Source of the DNA: Dactylonectria macrodidyma
Lineage: Eukaryota > Ascomycota > Sordariomycetes > Hypocreales > Nectriaceae
Length of the DNA stretch: 64,000 nt
Assembly (NCBI GenBank): GCA_020744425.1
Contig: JAGMUV010000011.1
Location: forward strand, 372,001-436,000
Reading direction: 5' to 3'
Both the position numbers and the translations under genes were made by a program. Positions 1 through 11,792 of the stretch are shown here, one piece after another. Positions within the stretch are counted from its first letter, which is position 1. Each line of letters begins with the position of its first letter. Under the pieces are notes generated by a model. It searched no databases, had not been told where the DNA came from, and worked only from the letters and a program-made list of their open reading frames with translations.

Positions 1-11
1 AAATATGGTGC

Positions 12-503
12 TTATGACGCCTGCACCGGTCCCTCATCCCGAATGATGGCTATTGACAGCGTCTTGTTAGTAGAGTCCTTTCCAGCTTGCCAGCAGTCTC
101 CCGTTTCGATGTCTAACGTACCCCGCCAGGACTCACCTATTCGAGCATCACGACCAATCCCAATGGTGCCAGCACTGTCGCAGAGTATTGCAGAGCGAAA
201 TTTCGGTCCACGGCCGCCCGTGCAGTGATAACGGAACAGATAGACATGGTTCCATGTCTGATACTGACCACTCCGCAGATGAAGCACCTTGGAAACTCCC
301 CTCCCTGAAGCAAGCTCTATTGTGAACGCACAGCTCACAGATGAGGAGGGATGGAAGGCGTTGTACCGCATGTTGCTCCACCTCGACTCGACAGCCGGTG
401 CACCCTCTCCGTGTAGGTCTTTTTCGATTTTGTCGAAGGTAACACAGCCTGACTTCGAAGACAGATTGCTAGGCCGAACGGTTGCACAGACCAATACTAT
501 GTA
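12..503 (-). CDS. Possible 3' exon of an unrecognised gene (window edge)
   Basis: An open frame on the minus strand runs from about 503 to a stop at 12. It encodes roughly 160 residues of mixed composition that are not obviously low-complexity, with several Cys and Trp and a stretch reading SAILCDSAGTIGIGRD. It has no ATG near its 5' end; the first internal Met is about 40 residues in. A stop lies just upstream (504-506), but a CTAG dinucleotide ending there could serve as a splice acceptor, so this may be the last exon of a gene whose 5' part I could not place in 500-700. I do not recognise a family. It could equally be a degraded gene or a chance frame. Confidence 0.25.
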   Translation of the reverse strand, partial: YIVLVCATVRPSNLSSKSGCVTFDKIEKDLHGEGAPAVESRWSNMRYNAFHPSSSVSCAFTIELASGRGVSKVLHLRSGQYQTWNHVYLFRYHCTGGRGPKFRSAILCDSAGTIGIGRDARIGESWRGTLDIETGDCWQAGKDSTNKTLSIAIIRDEGPVQAS

Positions 504-1167
504 CTAGGCCCATGCTAGTGATGCACATGTGAGTGGTAAATGGTGTGGAAAATGTGGCAAGAAAGCTCTGGGTCCCATTTCAACGGTTCAATAAAAGGGT
601 TGGGAACTTAGGATTGTACTTTTGGGTTCGAGGCATGGCGAACAGAGCGTTGGATTTCTTTATGTTATAATGGATATCAAGGCGTATAGAGAGAAACATG
701 GTGTTTATATATAAGCCATCTCATTATCAACCTTCCTGTAATCTGTTCGACCGCCACCCCCAACCACGATATGTAATATGCCCAGCTATCTTCCACCACC
801 ACCCAAAAAACCCGGGCAGTCTGCCGTTTACAAGATCGCTGTGCCTCCCTGCCCCATACGGACCATCCTCTCCTAGTAAAAGCAAAGTTAAAGTAAAATG
901 ACCAGTTCGTTTGCTTCCCCTTCAGTTGCAGGTCAAGGTCTCTGTGAGACCCGATATAATAGTAGTTATAAAAAAACACCAACGCCTATGCTTTGCATGA
1001 GGTTAGCCCCCAGGAAGTGCGAAAAGAAGGACGCCGCCGCCATGATGCCAGAAAAGAATAGATCCCGCCGGTTTGCGTCCTAGCGTAGCAAATCAAATGA
1101 GCCAACATCGTGACTGGTCTAAGCAATAAGGTAAAGGTCACCACTGGCGTCGTTTGACCTCCCATAC
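504..1167. other. Gene-free interval
   Basis: This is the 3' flank of dma1 plus spacer. I see no convincing coding frame, RNA gene or repeat. Short frames here (677-982, 698-901) lack family signals. Confidence 0.5.
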
Positions 1168-3090
1168 CTATCGGGAGCCCGAGTCGTCGCTAGGGCGAGA
1201 GCCGTTAACGTCCATATCTGCTGCAGCGTCTAAGCTTCGCATCTCTGCTGTCGTCGCATCTGCATTGCGACCGGCACTCCCGTCAAATACCCAGGGCCCG
1301 GCGTTGTTCCTCGGAGTGATGGGTCCCTCCACGCCTGGTGTCAGTCCTGGAGGTGAAGGTGTTCGGCTGTCTCGCAGAGTCATGTGTCGGCCAGCCCCTG
1401 ATGCGGAACTTCTAATTGGCAAGGGCTCAGAGACGGTGTGCGGTAGGCTTCCTCGCATCGGGCTCTCCGGTGTGATATTGACCGTCACGTCCATAGGGTC
1501 GACTTCGTGGGCGTCCGAGTGTTGTGGTTCTGGTGTAAGCGCTTCTGGTGTCGCGACAGGCACTGCAGGCGCTGTCGTGACCGCCGGTGCAGCATCAGCA
1601 CCACTTTCTGCTTCTGCCTCCGCCTCCTCCTCACTCTTCAATTGTTCCCACTCTTCGGCGAGCTCGTCTACGTCTGCTTCGAGATCGGCGCCGGCGCGGC
1701 AGTTGGGGCAGATAAAAATGGGATATTGGGGTGACATGAGAAGCGATCTCACGCACTTGAAATGCCAAGTGTGGGAGCAGGGTGCTACGAACAAAGATTG
1801 GCACGGCTAGGGACATGTTAGTGGGATCATACTGCGGAACCCGCATATGCGGGCTTCTTTTGAAACGTACTGCAATGGAGCTCAAACATATTGAGCAATC
1901 CTGTGAGCTGGAGCTGGCTGCTCCACTGGTAGCCATTGTTTGTAGCCTTTTATGGGCGGCCATACTAGGAAATAATGTCAGCACCGAAGCTTCGGAGGTG
2001 TGAATCACGAGGCGTGAAAAAGTACGTACTTGAAGGTATTGAGCTTGTTCTGCCATCCCCGGTTAAGTTCCAAACGCATTTTCACGCAGCGGAAAATCAT
2101 TTCCTCGCCACCCTTGAAATCGATGCCCAACTGAACAATGTCGCCATCGTTGACGGGGAAAGCCTTGCTCTCTTGGGAGGGAGGGCTCAGACGGATGTGG
2201 TTCAAAAAGGTACCGGATGAACTCTTGACGTCCTTAATGTACCACTTGCCGTCCTCGTACCAAAATTCACAGTGTCGCCGACTGACGACCTTACTTTTGA
2301 AACCAACCGGGGCAGCCGAAGGTTGGTTGCCAGGCAAGTTAGCCATGGAGTGGCTGTCTCGCTCAGAGTAACGGCCGACGCGAATCTTTTCTGAGCCGGT
2401 GGGCAGGGTGCGCGAGATGGGCGGGAAGGTCAGTGACGGGCGGGTAGATCGCGGGTCGTAGTAAGCGGAGAAGCGGATTGAAGGCATGGTGTCGGGGGTG
2501 TTGGAGGCGTTGGTGACAGCATCGCCGGCAGTAGAGGCTCGTGTTCTCGTCATTGCGGGCTGGTCGTCCCCAGGCGTGGGTGTCGTGAGGGGATCTGAAG
2601 CGGCAGCGGGATTAGGGGCGTCGCCGGTGGAGGCGGGCTGCGAGTGTAGCGAGGATGTAGAGTTGGACGAGTTTGCAAGCGGCATGGAAGACGTCGGAGT
2701 GGGTACGGGCGGCGTGGTAGCGGTGGCAGTGGTGATGGTGGTGTTGGTGGTGGATGAGGCTGATGTCGCAGCGGCCAAGGAAATCCTCACGGGATCGGGC
2801 GTGGAACTGACGAGGGTCAAGTGGTTAATCTGGGCGGGCGGTGGTGGACCAGTCGTAGTTGGCGAATGGCTGAGCGATCGCGTGAGGCTGACCGTGTGTC
2901 GATTAGGGGACGTGCTGCCGCTGCCGCTACCACTGACGTTGCCGCTGTGGTGGCCGTCGCGGGACAGCAGGTGGTTCTGCGTATAGTTGCGCAGGTAGCT
3001 GAGGCCGCGCAGCCGACTCGGGCGAGACGCTGTCGTCGCAGTCGCAGGCGATGGGCCTGGAGGCGGCGATGACACAGGCTGCGTGAACAT
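1168..3090 (-). CDS. dma1: FHA-RING E3 ubiquitin ligase, Dma1 family
   Basis: Three exons join to 597 residues: 3090-2030, 1964-1871 and 1806-1168. Introns are 1965-2029 (65 bp) and 1807-1870 (64 bp), both GT-AG with GTACGT donors. Residues 1 to about 200 are Ser/Thr/Pro-rich and probably disordered. An FHA domain follows at about 210-345, with VGRYS, the phosphopeptide-binding SRRH and the SSGTFLN turn. After splicing a RING-H2 domain appears: CSIC, then C-x-H-x2-H-x2-C in PCSHTWHFKC, then CPNC. The tail is acidic and then Ser/Pro-rich. The FHA-then-RING order is that of yeast Dma1/Dma2 and S. pombe Dma1. These ligases bind phosphorylated partners and act in the spindle-position and cytokinesis checkpoint. 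The second intron splits the RING between metal pairs and holds a 14-bp palindrome. The family call is secure; the exact biological targets are inferred. Confidence 0.95.
1840..1853. repeat. Perfect 14-bp palindrome in dma1 intron 2
   Basis: CCCGCATATGCGGG reads the same on both strands and lies in the middle of the 64-bp intron that splits the RING domain. It could form a small hairpin in the pre-mRNA or be a dimeric binding site. No known motif is assigned. Confidence 0.8.
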
Positions 3091-6000
3091 TAGAGTGTAG
3101 GCGCCTGGGAGACCGGGGAAAGCAGTGGACTGAATCGTCGCGAGGATGGCGGCCGCCTAGACGCAAGGGTGGTGGGTGACTGAAGCAAGATGAGAACAGG
3201 AAGTTCCTAGCCGAAGCAAAAGATGGGAAAACGAAGAATGCGCGATCCCTTTCGTTCAAAGTTGGAATAAAAATAAACACAGGGGACCAAAAAGCCAAGC
3301 CGACTGGGCAGGCTCTAGCCTCGGCCGCGAACGATTCCTCGCTTTGACCCTGTTTTTTGCTCCTTCTCGTCCGGTGATGCGAGGCGGCGGCGACAGCAGC
3401 TGAAGACGGCGATGGAGACGGGGAACCGAAGAAACGGGGGGCGGAGAAAGCTGAAGATGGGGGGACTACTGCCTGAGACAATGCCTGGGGCGTCAAAGAG
3501 CGGGCAAACGGGTAGGGCCCAAGCCAAGAACCGGATGGAGATGCGCGTGGTAATGCCAGAAACAGGGCGGGAATGCTGCCTTGTTGACCTTTTGCTGCTT
3601 CGCCTTTGCTGTTGGATTCGCGATGTGGTTGTTTGGAAGCTTGCGATATTCCCGCCCAAAAAAACAAGGTCCGCTATACGAGTGTCGCTGTAATTGAGAG
3701 CGTTCGCCGCAATCAGTGGCCAGCCCGCTGCAGGGAGTTCGGGGCCGCAGGTAATTAATAAGGCAAGGTGAAGTGGGTGTGGGTTCGGCAGCTAAACGGA
3801 TCGCTTTGTCGCTGGGCTGGGTGGTGGTTCGTTCCCGCAGCTGTGTCGCTCTTACAGTAGAAGCTGTTTCGCTTTCAACACGTTATGTGCTGGGCCAGTG
3901 GGCTTCCGTCTCGGGATCCGGGGGCGAGAGGCAGTAAGACGAACGGCGGATTGGCGGTTTGCCAGCAAATAAAGAAGAACAAAAAAGCAAAGTGGGAAGG
4001 GGAGGGGAGGGAGGGATTGCAGCGACGAGGGGGAAAACAGACGGGATGGGATATGTACATGTAGATTAGTAGTATCGGTGGCCCGGGTTAGGTTGGTTGG
4101 TTGGTTGCGGTTCGGTTCGTCGACCTTGGGTCCAGAAGGCAAGGAGGAAGTAGACCGGGTCCAGGCGGCGCCGGCGGGTGGGTTTTTCAAAGATAGCTAG
4201 CAGTAGTGCACTTGGTAGTGGTGGTTGGTGCTGTGTGATAGTGGATGATGGTGGTGGCCCGGCCCTTTCATCCCAGTCCATCAAAATGCGCTCCCTCCCT
4301 GCCCCCATCTAGGCTCAGTCAAGCTCGGCAAGCAGCAGCAACAGCGCACTGCAGGAAATCCAAAAAAAACAACAGCATGGCATGAATGGAGTCGTTAAAA
4401 ATATATGGAGCACAGGTGGCGGGCGAGGGATTACGACAAGAGAACAGGGATCGGGTTTTGGCGGCGAGAGGGGAAAATGGCGACAACTCTGTGTCACTGT
4501 CGTCCGTGGGGAGAAGAGATGGACATGGGGAATTTCGACGAGGCGGCCCATGGCCCATGGACAAGCGGCACAGCACGAGAGAAAGGAACCAAGGCGTCAA
4601 GCTAGCAAAGGCACACCCGATGTCTGATAAAGCATAATCACGACCCAGTGCAATGGGGGGGGGAAACACCGAAGAAACTCTCAATCAAGCGAGATGCCAG
4701 AGAGCGAGATGCCAGAGAGCGTTCCAATGGCCTGGCCACCGGCGTGCTCCAGGTCCTGGTCCAGATGGGCGGGATCGTCTCATGGATATGTCTGTAGAGT
4801 CAACCGTGGCCATGGGGAGGTGGCGGACGCTTAGATCTTACAAGTTTATCTAGTTAGTGTTTTGTGGCTCTACGAGACTTGCGCCTGTGCCTGTGATGGA
4901 TGTTCTCCATCTTCCATTCCCACCCGTAACTTTCCAGGCCATGCGTTACTCGTGCTTTTCTGTTCCTCTCTGTCGTCATTCTCATGCCCCCTTGTTGATG
5001 GTATGATACCATGACAACTACCCACTTGAGAGGCACGAAGTAGTCCTCCAACTTATCTGCCGACTCAGTCCACGACCCATCAATCTCCACACACTCCACG
5101 GACAAGGTAACTTAATGCCTACCTACCTACCTACGACGCAGGACACACATGCACGTGCTAGAAGCCATGACCGCTCTCTCACATCACAAACACGCAACAT
5201 CAGCTTGTGCTGCCACTCACAACCGAAAGTTCAAGCTGCAAGCAGGAGTCCACCGCACAAACCCTCCCCCCAGAAAGTCGAATGCGTTGCGTCAAATTCG
5301 GAATGCCCGCCCCGCCAGCCTGGTGGAGTTTATTGGGCTCTGCTGCTGCGTGGGCTTGAACTCTTGGCAGTACTGGAAAACGAAAGGGGGCGGCAAGCCC
5401 AAAGACGCATCACCCCCGATCCGGACTGGCCAAAAGCCTTGGTGTTGCAGGGGTATTGTGTTAATTCCGTTTGTCCTCTACGTCCGTTGTGCAGGATGCA
5501 TGAAGGGGCCTGCTGTCACTGAGGGGTTCTGAGAGGGGAACGGGCAGTGGCTCGTACAGACGGCTGCTGTTATTCGTATCAGGGAAGTTAGCAACTATAG
5601 GGGACTCAGCGTGAGATCTAGATACGAAGCATCCCTTGTATGCCAGTACCTCCCGTTCACAGTACCGCGTCTGCCCGCTTCCAGTGGAGTTTAGCCGCTA
5701 CGAAGCCTAAATCCCCTCCCCCATTCCCCCCACCGATAGTGCCCGATGAACGACCAACTGGGCAAACCTTCTTCAGCGACTTTCCTGGGTCCATCAATCG
5801 GGCGCTGTGGTTTATACCTTGACCGCCCCAAGAGAGAAGCAACAAAGTAGTACCCAAAAGCCCTGATGACTCGAGTCCAACGCCTGGCGGCTGTCAGTGA
5901 AACCCGCTAAACAACACCGCGCTGTAGTGGTGGTCTGCAGCACGTGTGCCGGCACAATGAAAGGCGGGTGGCGGCCGCATGTCCACTAACACAATCCCTT

Positions 6001-7516
6001 GACCCTATGGATGGGAAGCCAGACGCTCATGTGAAGCAGCAGAAATTACACACCGAGGGTTGTTGATCTTTCAAGTCCTTTCCACACTTGGTTGCTCTCG
6101 TGCCCTGTTCTAGAATATTGTCTCAGATTTGCAAATCCCCCGTCGTGAAGGTCCGCCAAGTCAACAGACCTGCATCATCCAGACAGAGAGACCCAGACCC
6201 AGGTCTCAGACTCCGATCCAGGCCCGCTCAGAGACACCGTTATCGACGGCATCTGTGGTGCCCTATCCAGTAAAGCTTCCGTCCGGGCCTTTGAACACAA
6301 ACCCCTCTATCACCTTCTCTCATGGCGCTCGCCACCGCCTGGTCCCCGGTCCAGGCCCCTGGGATTTCATAGCCTGAGGAAGTGCGTTTTCCCAAAGAGG
6401 CAATCGGCGGGCCGGCTAGTCGAAAATCTGGGTGGCCGGCTTCGGGAGATTCCCATCTGCCTTGATCATGTTTTCTTTTCAGTCCCACCGGATCTCTCGG
6501 TTCTTCTTCAAGCCTCCATCTTTCTGGGCAGATGAGGCGAAAAAGAAGAATCGCCCTCATGTTTTTTTTTTCCATCTGTGCAGAAAACGGGCTTCCCCGC
6601 CCACACTCATGACGGGGGAACCCATGATATCATCACGCCTCCCCACCGAAAACCCCCGGTCATGCCACTCACCCAAGCTCATGCGAACATCATCTGCCTA
6701 GGTCATCACAACACTACTGCAACCCGCGAGTCCTGAACCACTCACTCCAACTGCATGGTTAATTCGGCCTGCGCACCACCACCCAAAACGCACATTCAGA
6801 ACCCCGAAATAAGTGACCGTGCCCGCCCCAAACCATCGGGATTCCCCGATCACCCACCCATGCAGAGCTGCCCCTCCCTCCTCATCCCAACCTACGATCC
6901 GCTATGCCAGGGTCTCTCCGTTAGGTCCCTCCGTAAGGTCCCTCCGGTGTGTCTGGGTCTCTCCGTTCAGGCCATCAGACTATCCACAGCACACCGGCCA
7001 CGTGAACCTTCATGTCGCCACTCTGCCGCGACTTCGCCCATGATGTGAGGTTGTCGATGCGCCAAGTTGGTGGGTTGGCACGGATCGATCGGGATGGCAC
7101 GCAACGGACGGGAAGTCTAGCGAAGAGTAAAGGTGAAACCACTGGGGGAGGGGTGAGCAACGAGATATTTTCTTGGGTTTTACTGTGCTGCATTCCAGTG
7201 ACTGCTTGATTCAGGCTTGTCTCAATATCAACCTCAACTGGTTACGCCTGGTGTCGTAGCCTATTGCCACGGCCTGGAGCCTATCAGCTGCCACCACTCA
7301 AACTGCCCGGACATGACTCCGCGTTCCTCGCGGGTGCCTGGATAGTTTCATCAATGATTCCCCTTCAGTTGGCAAATGTCTAACTTATTATCCATCGTAA
7401 GTTACGGATCAACTTCGATATTCAGCTCCACAAACCCCAAGGAATTATAGTAGTGTCTATGGATGCCGTTATATCAAACACGCCAGTAATCACCAAAGCT
7501 GCCACATTATACACCT
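3091..7516. other. 4.4 kb gene-free stretch upstream of dma1 and downstream of vps16
   Basis: The first 1-2 kb upstream of dma1 probably hold its promoter and leader. Open frames here are short, overlapping and compositionally biased, and none carries a recognisable domain. Visible elements are a 16-nt direct repeat at about 4686-4720 (GCGAGATGCCAGAGA twice), a TACC run near 5117-5133, E-box CACGTG sites near 5942 and 7000, and C-rich pyrimidine tracts at 6600-6960 with several copies of a GGTCYCTCCG-like element. I see nothing that supports a protein or structured RNA. Confidence 0.5.
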
Positions 7517-10392
7517 CTACTTCTTAAACACAGTTTGCCCTAGCCTCTCAATCTCCCTTCCATCTTGAGTAGTTCTGCCCGCCGCCTCCAACAGGCGCTC
7601 CCAAGCCTCAGCATCCTTCAGCCTCACAGCCTCTTGCGCCGCCTTGACCCGCATGCCACACTTCTCGTACATCGTGATGGTCTCTCCAGGCTCCAATCCT
7701 ACACACTTCGGTACAAACACGGCAGCCAGTCTTGGGTTGCCTGCCTGGAGCGTCAAATTATAGAACGGCTAAGCACATGTCACGTCAGCCTATGACTTCC
7801 CATGATGCAACGGGTTTTGCTGGGTAGTCACTCACCTGCCATCCAATGGGACTCTTCTTGGCCCGCGCGATCTCTTCTATCTCATTCCACTCCCGCTTTG
7901 CTACTAGTGCTCGCAACCTGCGGGGAAACACATGTTAGCCATCCTCCCACCGGGTCACCTCCCATGTCTTGCGTCTGCCGCGATCCACTTACCGAATCCA
8001 CCAAGCCACATTCTCCGGCACTTTGAACTCGCTCTGAATCTTCTTGGCTCGTCCATGGTACCCGAGCCGGATCAGTTTGAACATGGTCTCGTTGACACTC
8101 AGCCCCGTAAATGTGTCCGTTAAATCACGATCGAAAGCTTCTTGCAAGCGTAAGAGTGCTGTGGCCTCCTTCAGTGCATGCATCTCAAACGATGCCTCTT
8201 TCGAGTCGGATAGTAGCTTGGCGGCAATGGCTAGCTTGTCCGATGCCGTTCGAGCATCCGGTTGACGGAGTGACTCGCGGATGAAGACATTGGCCCCATC
8301 CACGCGGCGGTCATCTTGATAGTAGAGATCCTTGAGGAGTGTGTTATCGCCGTCCTCCATCGCCGATGATTCGACAAGCGCCGTCGCTGCCGGCCTTGCG
8401 TTGATAACCCGGAAGAAGGCAGCAAGGGGCAGTTTCTTCTTGAGCTGGATGAGGACAAAGAGCATGAGATCCGTGTCACCGCTCTCAACCGCCTTGTCCA
8501 GAGCCAGCTCATCTTCCTCCATGCTCAGGAGAAGGGGCACCTGCCTACCGCCCCGAGGCTCATGGTTCAAGAGCTCAGTCGCAAGGCGGCCTCGACCCTC
8601 CTGGTAGGCAGCCCGCGCAATTTCCTCAAAGGAGATTCCGGGCTTTCCTGACAATCTCTCAACAATGAGGCGGCAAATCGTGTCGTCATCTTCTCCTCCC
8701 ACTCGGACTTTGCTCGACGCCCAGTGCACGTAAATCCGGTCAGAGGGTAGCTTGAGGTATCCGGCAATCTTGAGTGCCAGCAGGTACTCATGACGGGTCA
8801 AAAGTCGTCGGATAAGTGCCTCGGGAGTCAAACGATGGTACTGCTCAAACGAGAGAGGGATGCCGACCTCGTAAAACCGTATCGCATTCAGAACCCGAAG
8901 AGTCTCACACATGTCAACAAAGTCGTCGCTGTTATAAATGTCAAGAACCGACTTTCCAAAAGAAGCAGCCTTCAGAAGACGCTTCTGCCAGCGAGTATCA
9001 AATTCACGACCTGCGGCGTTGACGCAAGTGTCCACTGCCTCGGTGAGATTCGGTCGAATCAGTTGGATATAATCGTCAGCCTTGGAAGACTGGAGCTCTA
9101 GCTGGCCCACGGCGTCCAAAAGGATCGACGCCGGGGAGGAGTCGGACGCCTGGCCAAATACTTCCAACGTGTCTCGTGGAATTCTCTCTAGAAATTCGCA
9201 AAAGTCGTTGGTTATTAATCGAGCACCGTCATGTTCTAGACCTAGTCAGCAAGCAACACCCAAAGAGCAGCGAAGATTTTGTACCTGAGATGACATGCAC
9301 CCTCGTGCTGTCATAAATATATGAGGACGACGCATCGCCAGGTCCGATAATGTGAACTTCGTCCTCCCAAGCGATGAGCGCATCGCTTCCACACCACTCG
9401 ACATACTTAGGCGGCGTCCGAGAATCAGAGTCGTGCTCGAACAAGCGCTCCTGGAAGTCGCTAGAGATGACGTGCGCCTTTCCGTTCTTGCCATAGAGAT
9501 TAACATATCGTCCATCGGGGGACACACTGATGTGGCTGAAGGGACCGATGTCAAGGAAGCGGTCTTCACAGTCCGTAGCATCGACGACATAGACTGTATC
9601 CTCGACGCTCAGCAGGACCTCTACAGATCTAGACAACGTGTGGTTCGGAGAGACAATGGCCCATGAGTGAATCGTGCCTTCCGGAGTCTTCGCAAGGGCT
9701 TTAGGCCGAGGCTCAGAGTATGAGGAGACGGTCACCAAGGCGTTGTTGCCCAGGAGCGCCACCATGCCATGATCATAAAATCTACCATCAGTAAGTGACA
9801 TATTTTGACAAGATGAGGCGAGCACTCTTACCGACATGACTCAACACCATAATTATCAGCACCATGTCCGAGAGAGAATTGCGTAAAGTCGGCTTGTAAG
9901 TCGTAGCAGCGAACTGTCCCGTCGGCGGTGACGACTAAGAGGGTCTCGTCCTCTGACCAGCCGAGGCCCTTGATCTGACCCTTGTCCCAAGGAATGCTGC
10001 GTAATTTCTTGCCGGCGAGTGTGTAGATGTCTATCGCTGGCTTCGACGCCCTGCCGGGCTGGTAGGCCAGCAGCTTTGTGTCGTCACGCCATAGTGCTGT
10101 GGTGACGTTAGCCCTGGTTCATCCAGCTCTCATTCCCGCCTCCTTGAACGCATGAGCATCAGACGTCATGAACGTCGTATGAAACTCTTTCATAAGAGAG
10201 TCTCAACCTCTCGTTAAAAAAAACCATAGAAAAAGATCCAGGCTTACCCAGTGCACCCGCATATGGAGCGCCTGTGACGACGTAATTATCCAGGTCTAGG
10301 TCCTGGTCAAATACGGCCGTGTACAGCTGCGTCTTGCGGAACCACTTGTCCCCGACACTCTCCCAATCGGCTCTTGGGTGAAGTGTATCCAT
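7517..10392 (-). CDS. vps16: Vacuolar sorting protein Vps16 (HOPS/CORVET core)
   Basis: Six exons join in frame to 827 residues: 10392-10248, 10096-9832, 9781-9285, 9235-7993, 7917-7836 and 7768-7517. Introns are 151, 50, 49, 75 and 67 bp. The N-terminus (WESVGDKWFRK, then YTAVFD and APYAGAL) matches the start of the Vps16 N-terminal beta-propeller, which fills roughly residues 5-390. The rest is the alpha-solenoid Vps16 C domain, including YHGRAKKIQSEFKVPENVAWW and WNEIEEIARAKKSPIGW. The total length fits the family, usually 800-850 residues. Vps16 is a core subunit of the class C tethering complexes CORVET and HOPS, which drive endosome and vacuole fusion, including fusion of autophagosomes with the vacuole. 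The gene is divergent from atg16, with 465 bp between the two start codons. Confidence 0.95.
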
Positions 10393-10857
10393 GCTGGGCT
10401 ATCTCATTGTGAAGTGACGGTTCTTTTGTTTGATACCCAGCTTTCCGCTCCGTACGTCAGCCCTCGCGTGTTGATGCGCGTTCCGTCGAGTTATCGAGTG
10501 AGCTATCGAGTCAAGGAGCAACCAAAGCAGCTCCAGCGAGGTTGGGGGAGCTTCCTACCAACATGGCGCTAATCGACGTAAACGCACGTCGCTAGGCAGA
10601 GGGGCTATTCCTCGGCTAAACCAGCTGATCAGTTCGCTGTCAGTAAGCGCCCCACCAAAATACCTTAGGCGGTGGTTGCATCAACCCACAGGCCACAAGC
10701 CACAGGCCAGAGGGGACTGGACACCACTGGACAGGAATGGGCGGCGCAATTCATCAGGCTTATCAAGTCATTCTCGGCGTGTCGCCCAAGACAACTCAAA
10801 TCTCTGCTCCCTCACTCCTCCGTTCATTCTCACACGCGCCCTCCCCTCGTCTTCAGC
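10393..10857. promoter_or_regulatory. Shared divergent promoter of vps16 and atg16
   Basis: The two start codons face away from each other across 465 bp, so the promoters of a vacuole-fusion gene and an autophagosome-formation gene must lie here. The sequence includes a CGAGT-rich stretch near 10487-10515 (repeated TATCGAGT) and a pyrimidine-rich run just before atg16. I assign no specific transcription-factor site. Confidence 0.7.
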
Positions 10858-11596
10858 ATGCCCAACTGGCGCGACCAATATCTCTCATCCCTCAAGGATG
10901 CCGAACTCAGTCATCCCGTCAATATGGACCTCGTCCAGACCTGTCCGTCCCCCCCACAATACCCCTCCTATCTCCGACCACTTCCCAACGTCCACGCGAG
11001 CGAGGGGGACTGACTTTCCAGATAAAAAGGTTCCCAGATGGCCGATCGCATTTCCGCTCTCGAAGCCGAAAAATCGTCTCTAGAGTCGCTCATTGCAACC
11101 AGCGGGAAAAAAGCGACGCAAACGTACAAACCGTCCTCGAACGACCCCGGCGTCGCCCAGCTGAAACAAGACCTCGCCGAGGCCCTCCGTTCCAAGGGCG
11201 TCACTGAAACACGCCTACGCACCACTGAAGAGGAGCTCTCCAAGCTTCGCTCGAGGTCCAAAAACGACTCGAAATCCGTCAGAGACTTGACTGCCGACAG
11301 GTCTACTCTCACCACGAGGCTAAAGGACCGCGAATACGAGCTGAGAGAGAAGCGAAAGTTGATCGAGGTGCGCCATCAATACCGCCCAAAGTCAGATCAC
11401 GATGACTAACAATAGGGAACAGGAAGTCCAAGATGAAATGATTGCTTTGAACCTCCAGATGGCCATGGCAGAGAAGGAGAGAGACCGAGTCAAGAAGGAA
11501 AATAAGGAGCTCATCGACCGATGGATGAAGAGAATGGGCCAAGAAGCCGACGCCATGAACCTCGCCAACGAGCCCATTTTCGAAAAGGGACGATGA
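10858..11596 (+). CDS. atg16: Autophagy protein Atg16 (fungal type)
   Basis: Three exons join to 198 residues: 10858-10942, 11030-11367 and 11423-11596. Introns are 87 bp (donor GTCCGT) and 55 bp (branch site ACTAAC just before the acceptor). The acceptor after AAAAAG at 11029 was chosen because it alone restores the frame, giving the family sequence LVQTCSQMADRISALEAEK. The N-terminus MPNWRDQYLSSLKDAEL is the Atg5-binding helix, and residues from about 30 onward are a long coiled coil for dimerisation, ending in NKELIDRWMKRMGQEA. As in other fungi there is no WD40 domain. Atg16 with Atg12-Atg5 directs Atg8 lipidation at the phagophore. It is divergent from vps16 and convergent with dot1 (196 bp between stops). 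Confidence 0.95.
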
Positions 11597-11792
11597 TGTC
11601 GACGCATAGACACCCTATTCTACCAGGAATCACGGTGCGAACGCAAACGAACCAGCAGCATGATGAAAACGATGTGCTATATGGAGTATCCTGTAAGCCT
11701 AACAACCCTGTCTTCCGCGCTGATGCCCCTGCTAATACCCAATCTCATTCCTTTCCAAAAATCGTATCCAGTGCTGATGAAGCTCTATTAGT

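Noticed and set aside
1154..1810. 218-residue plus-strand frame over the dma1 RING exon
   Set aside because: The minus strand has a convincing RING-H2 in the same place with matching splice sites, so the plus frame is a shadow.
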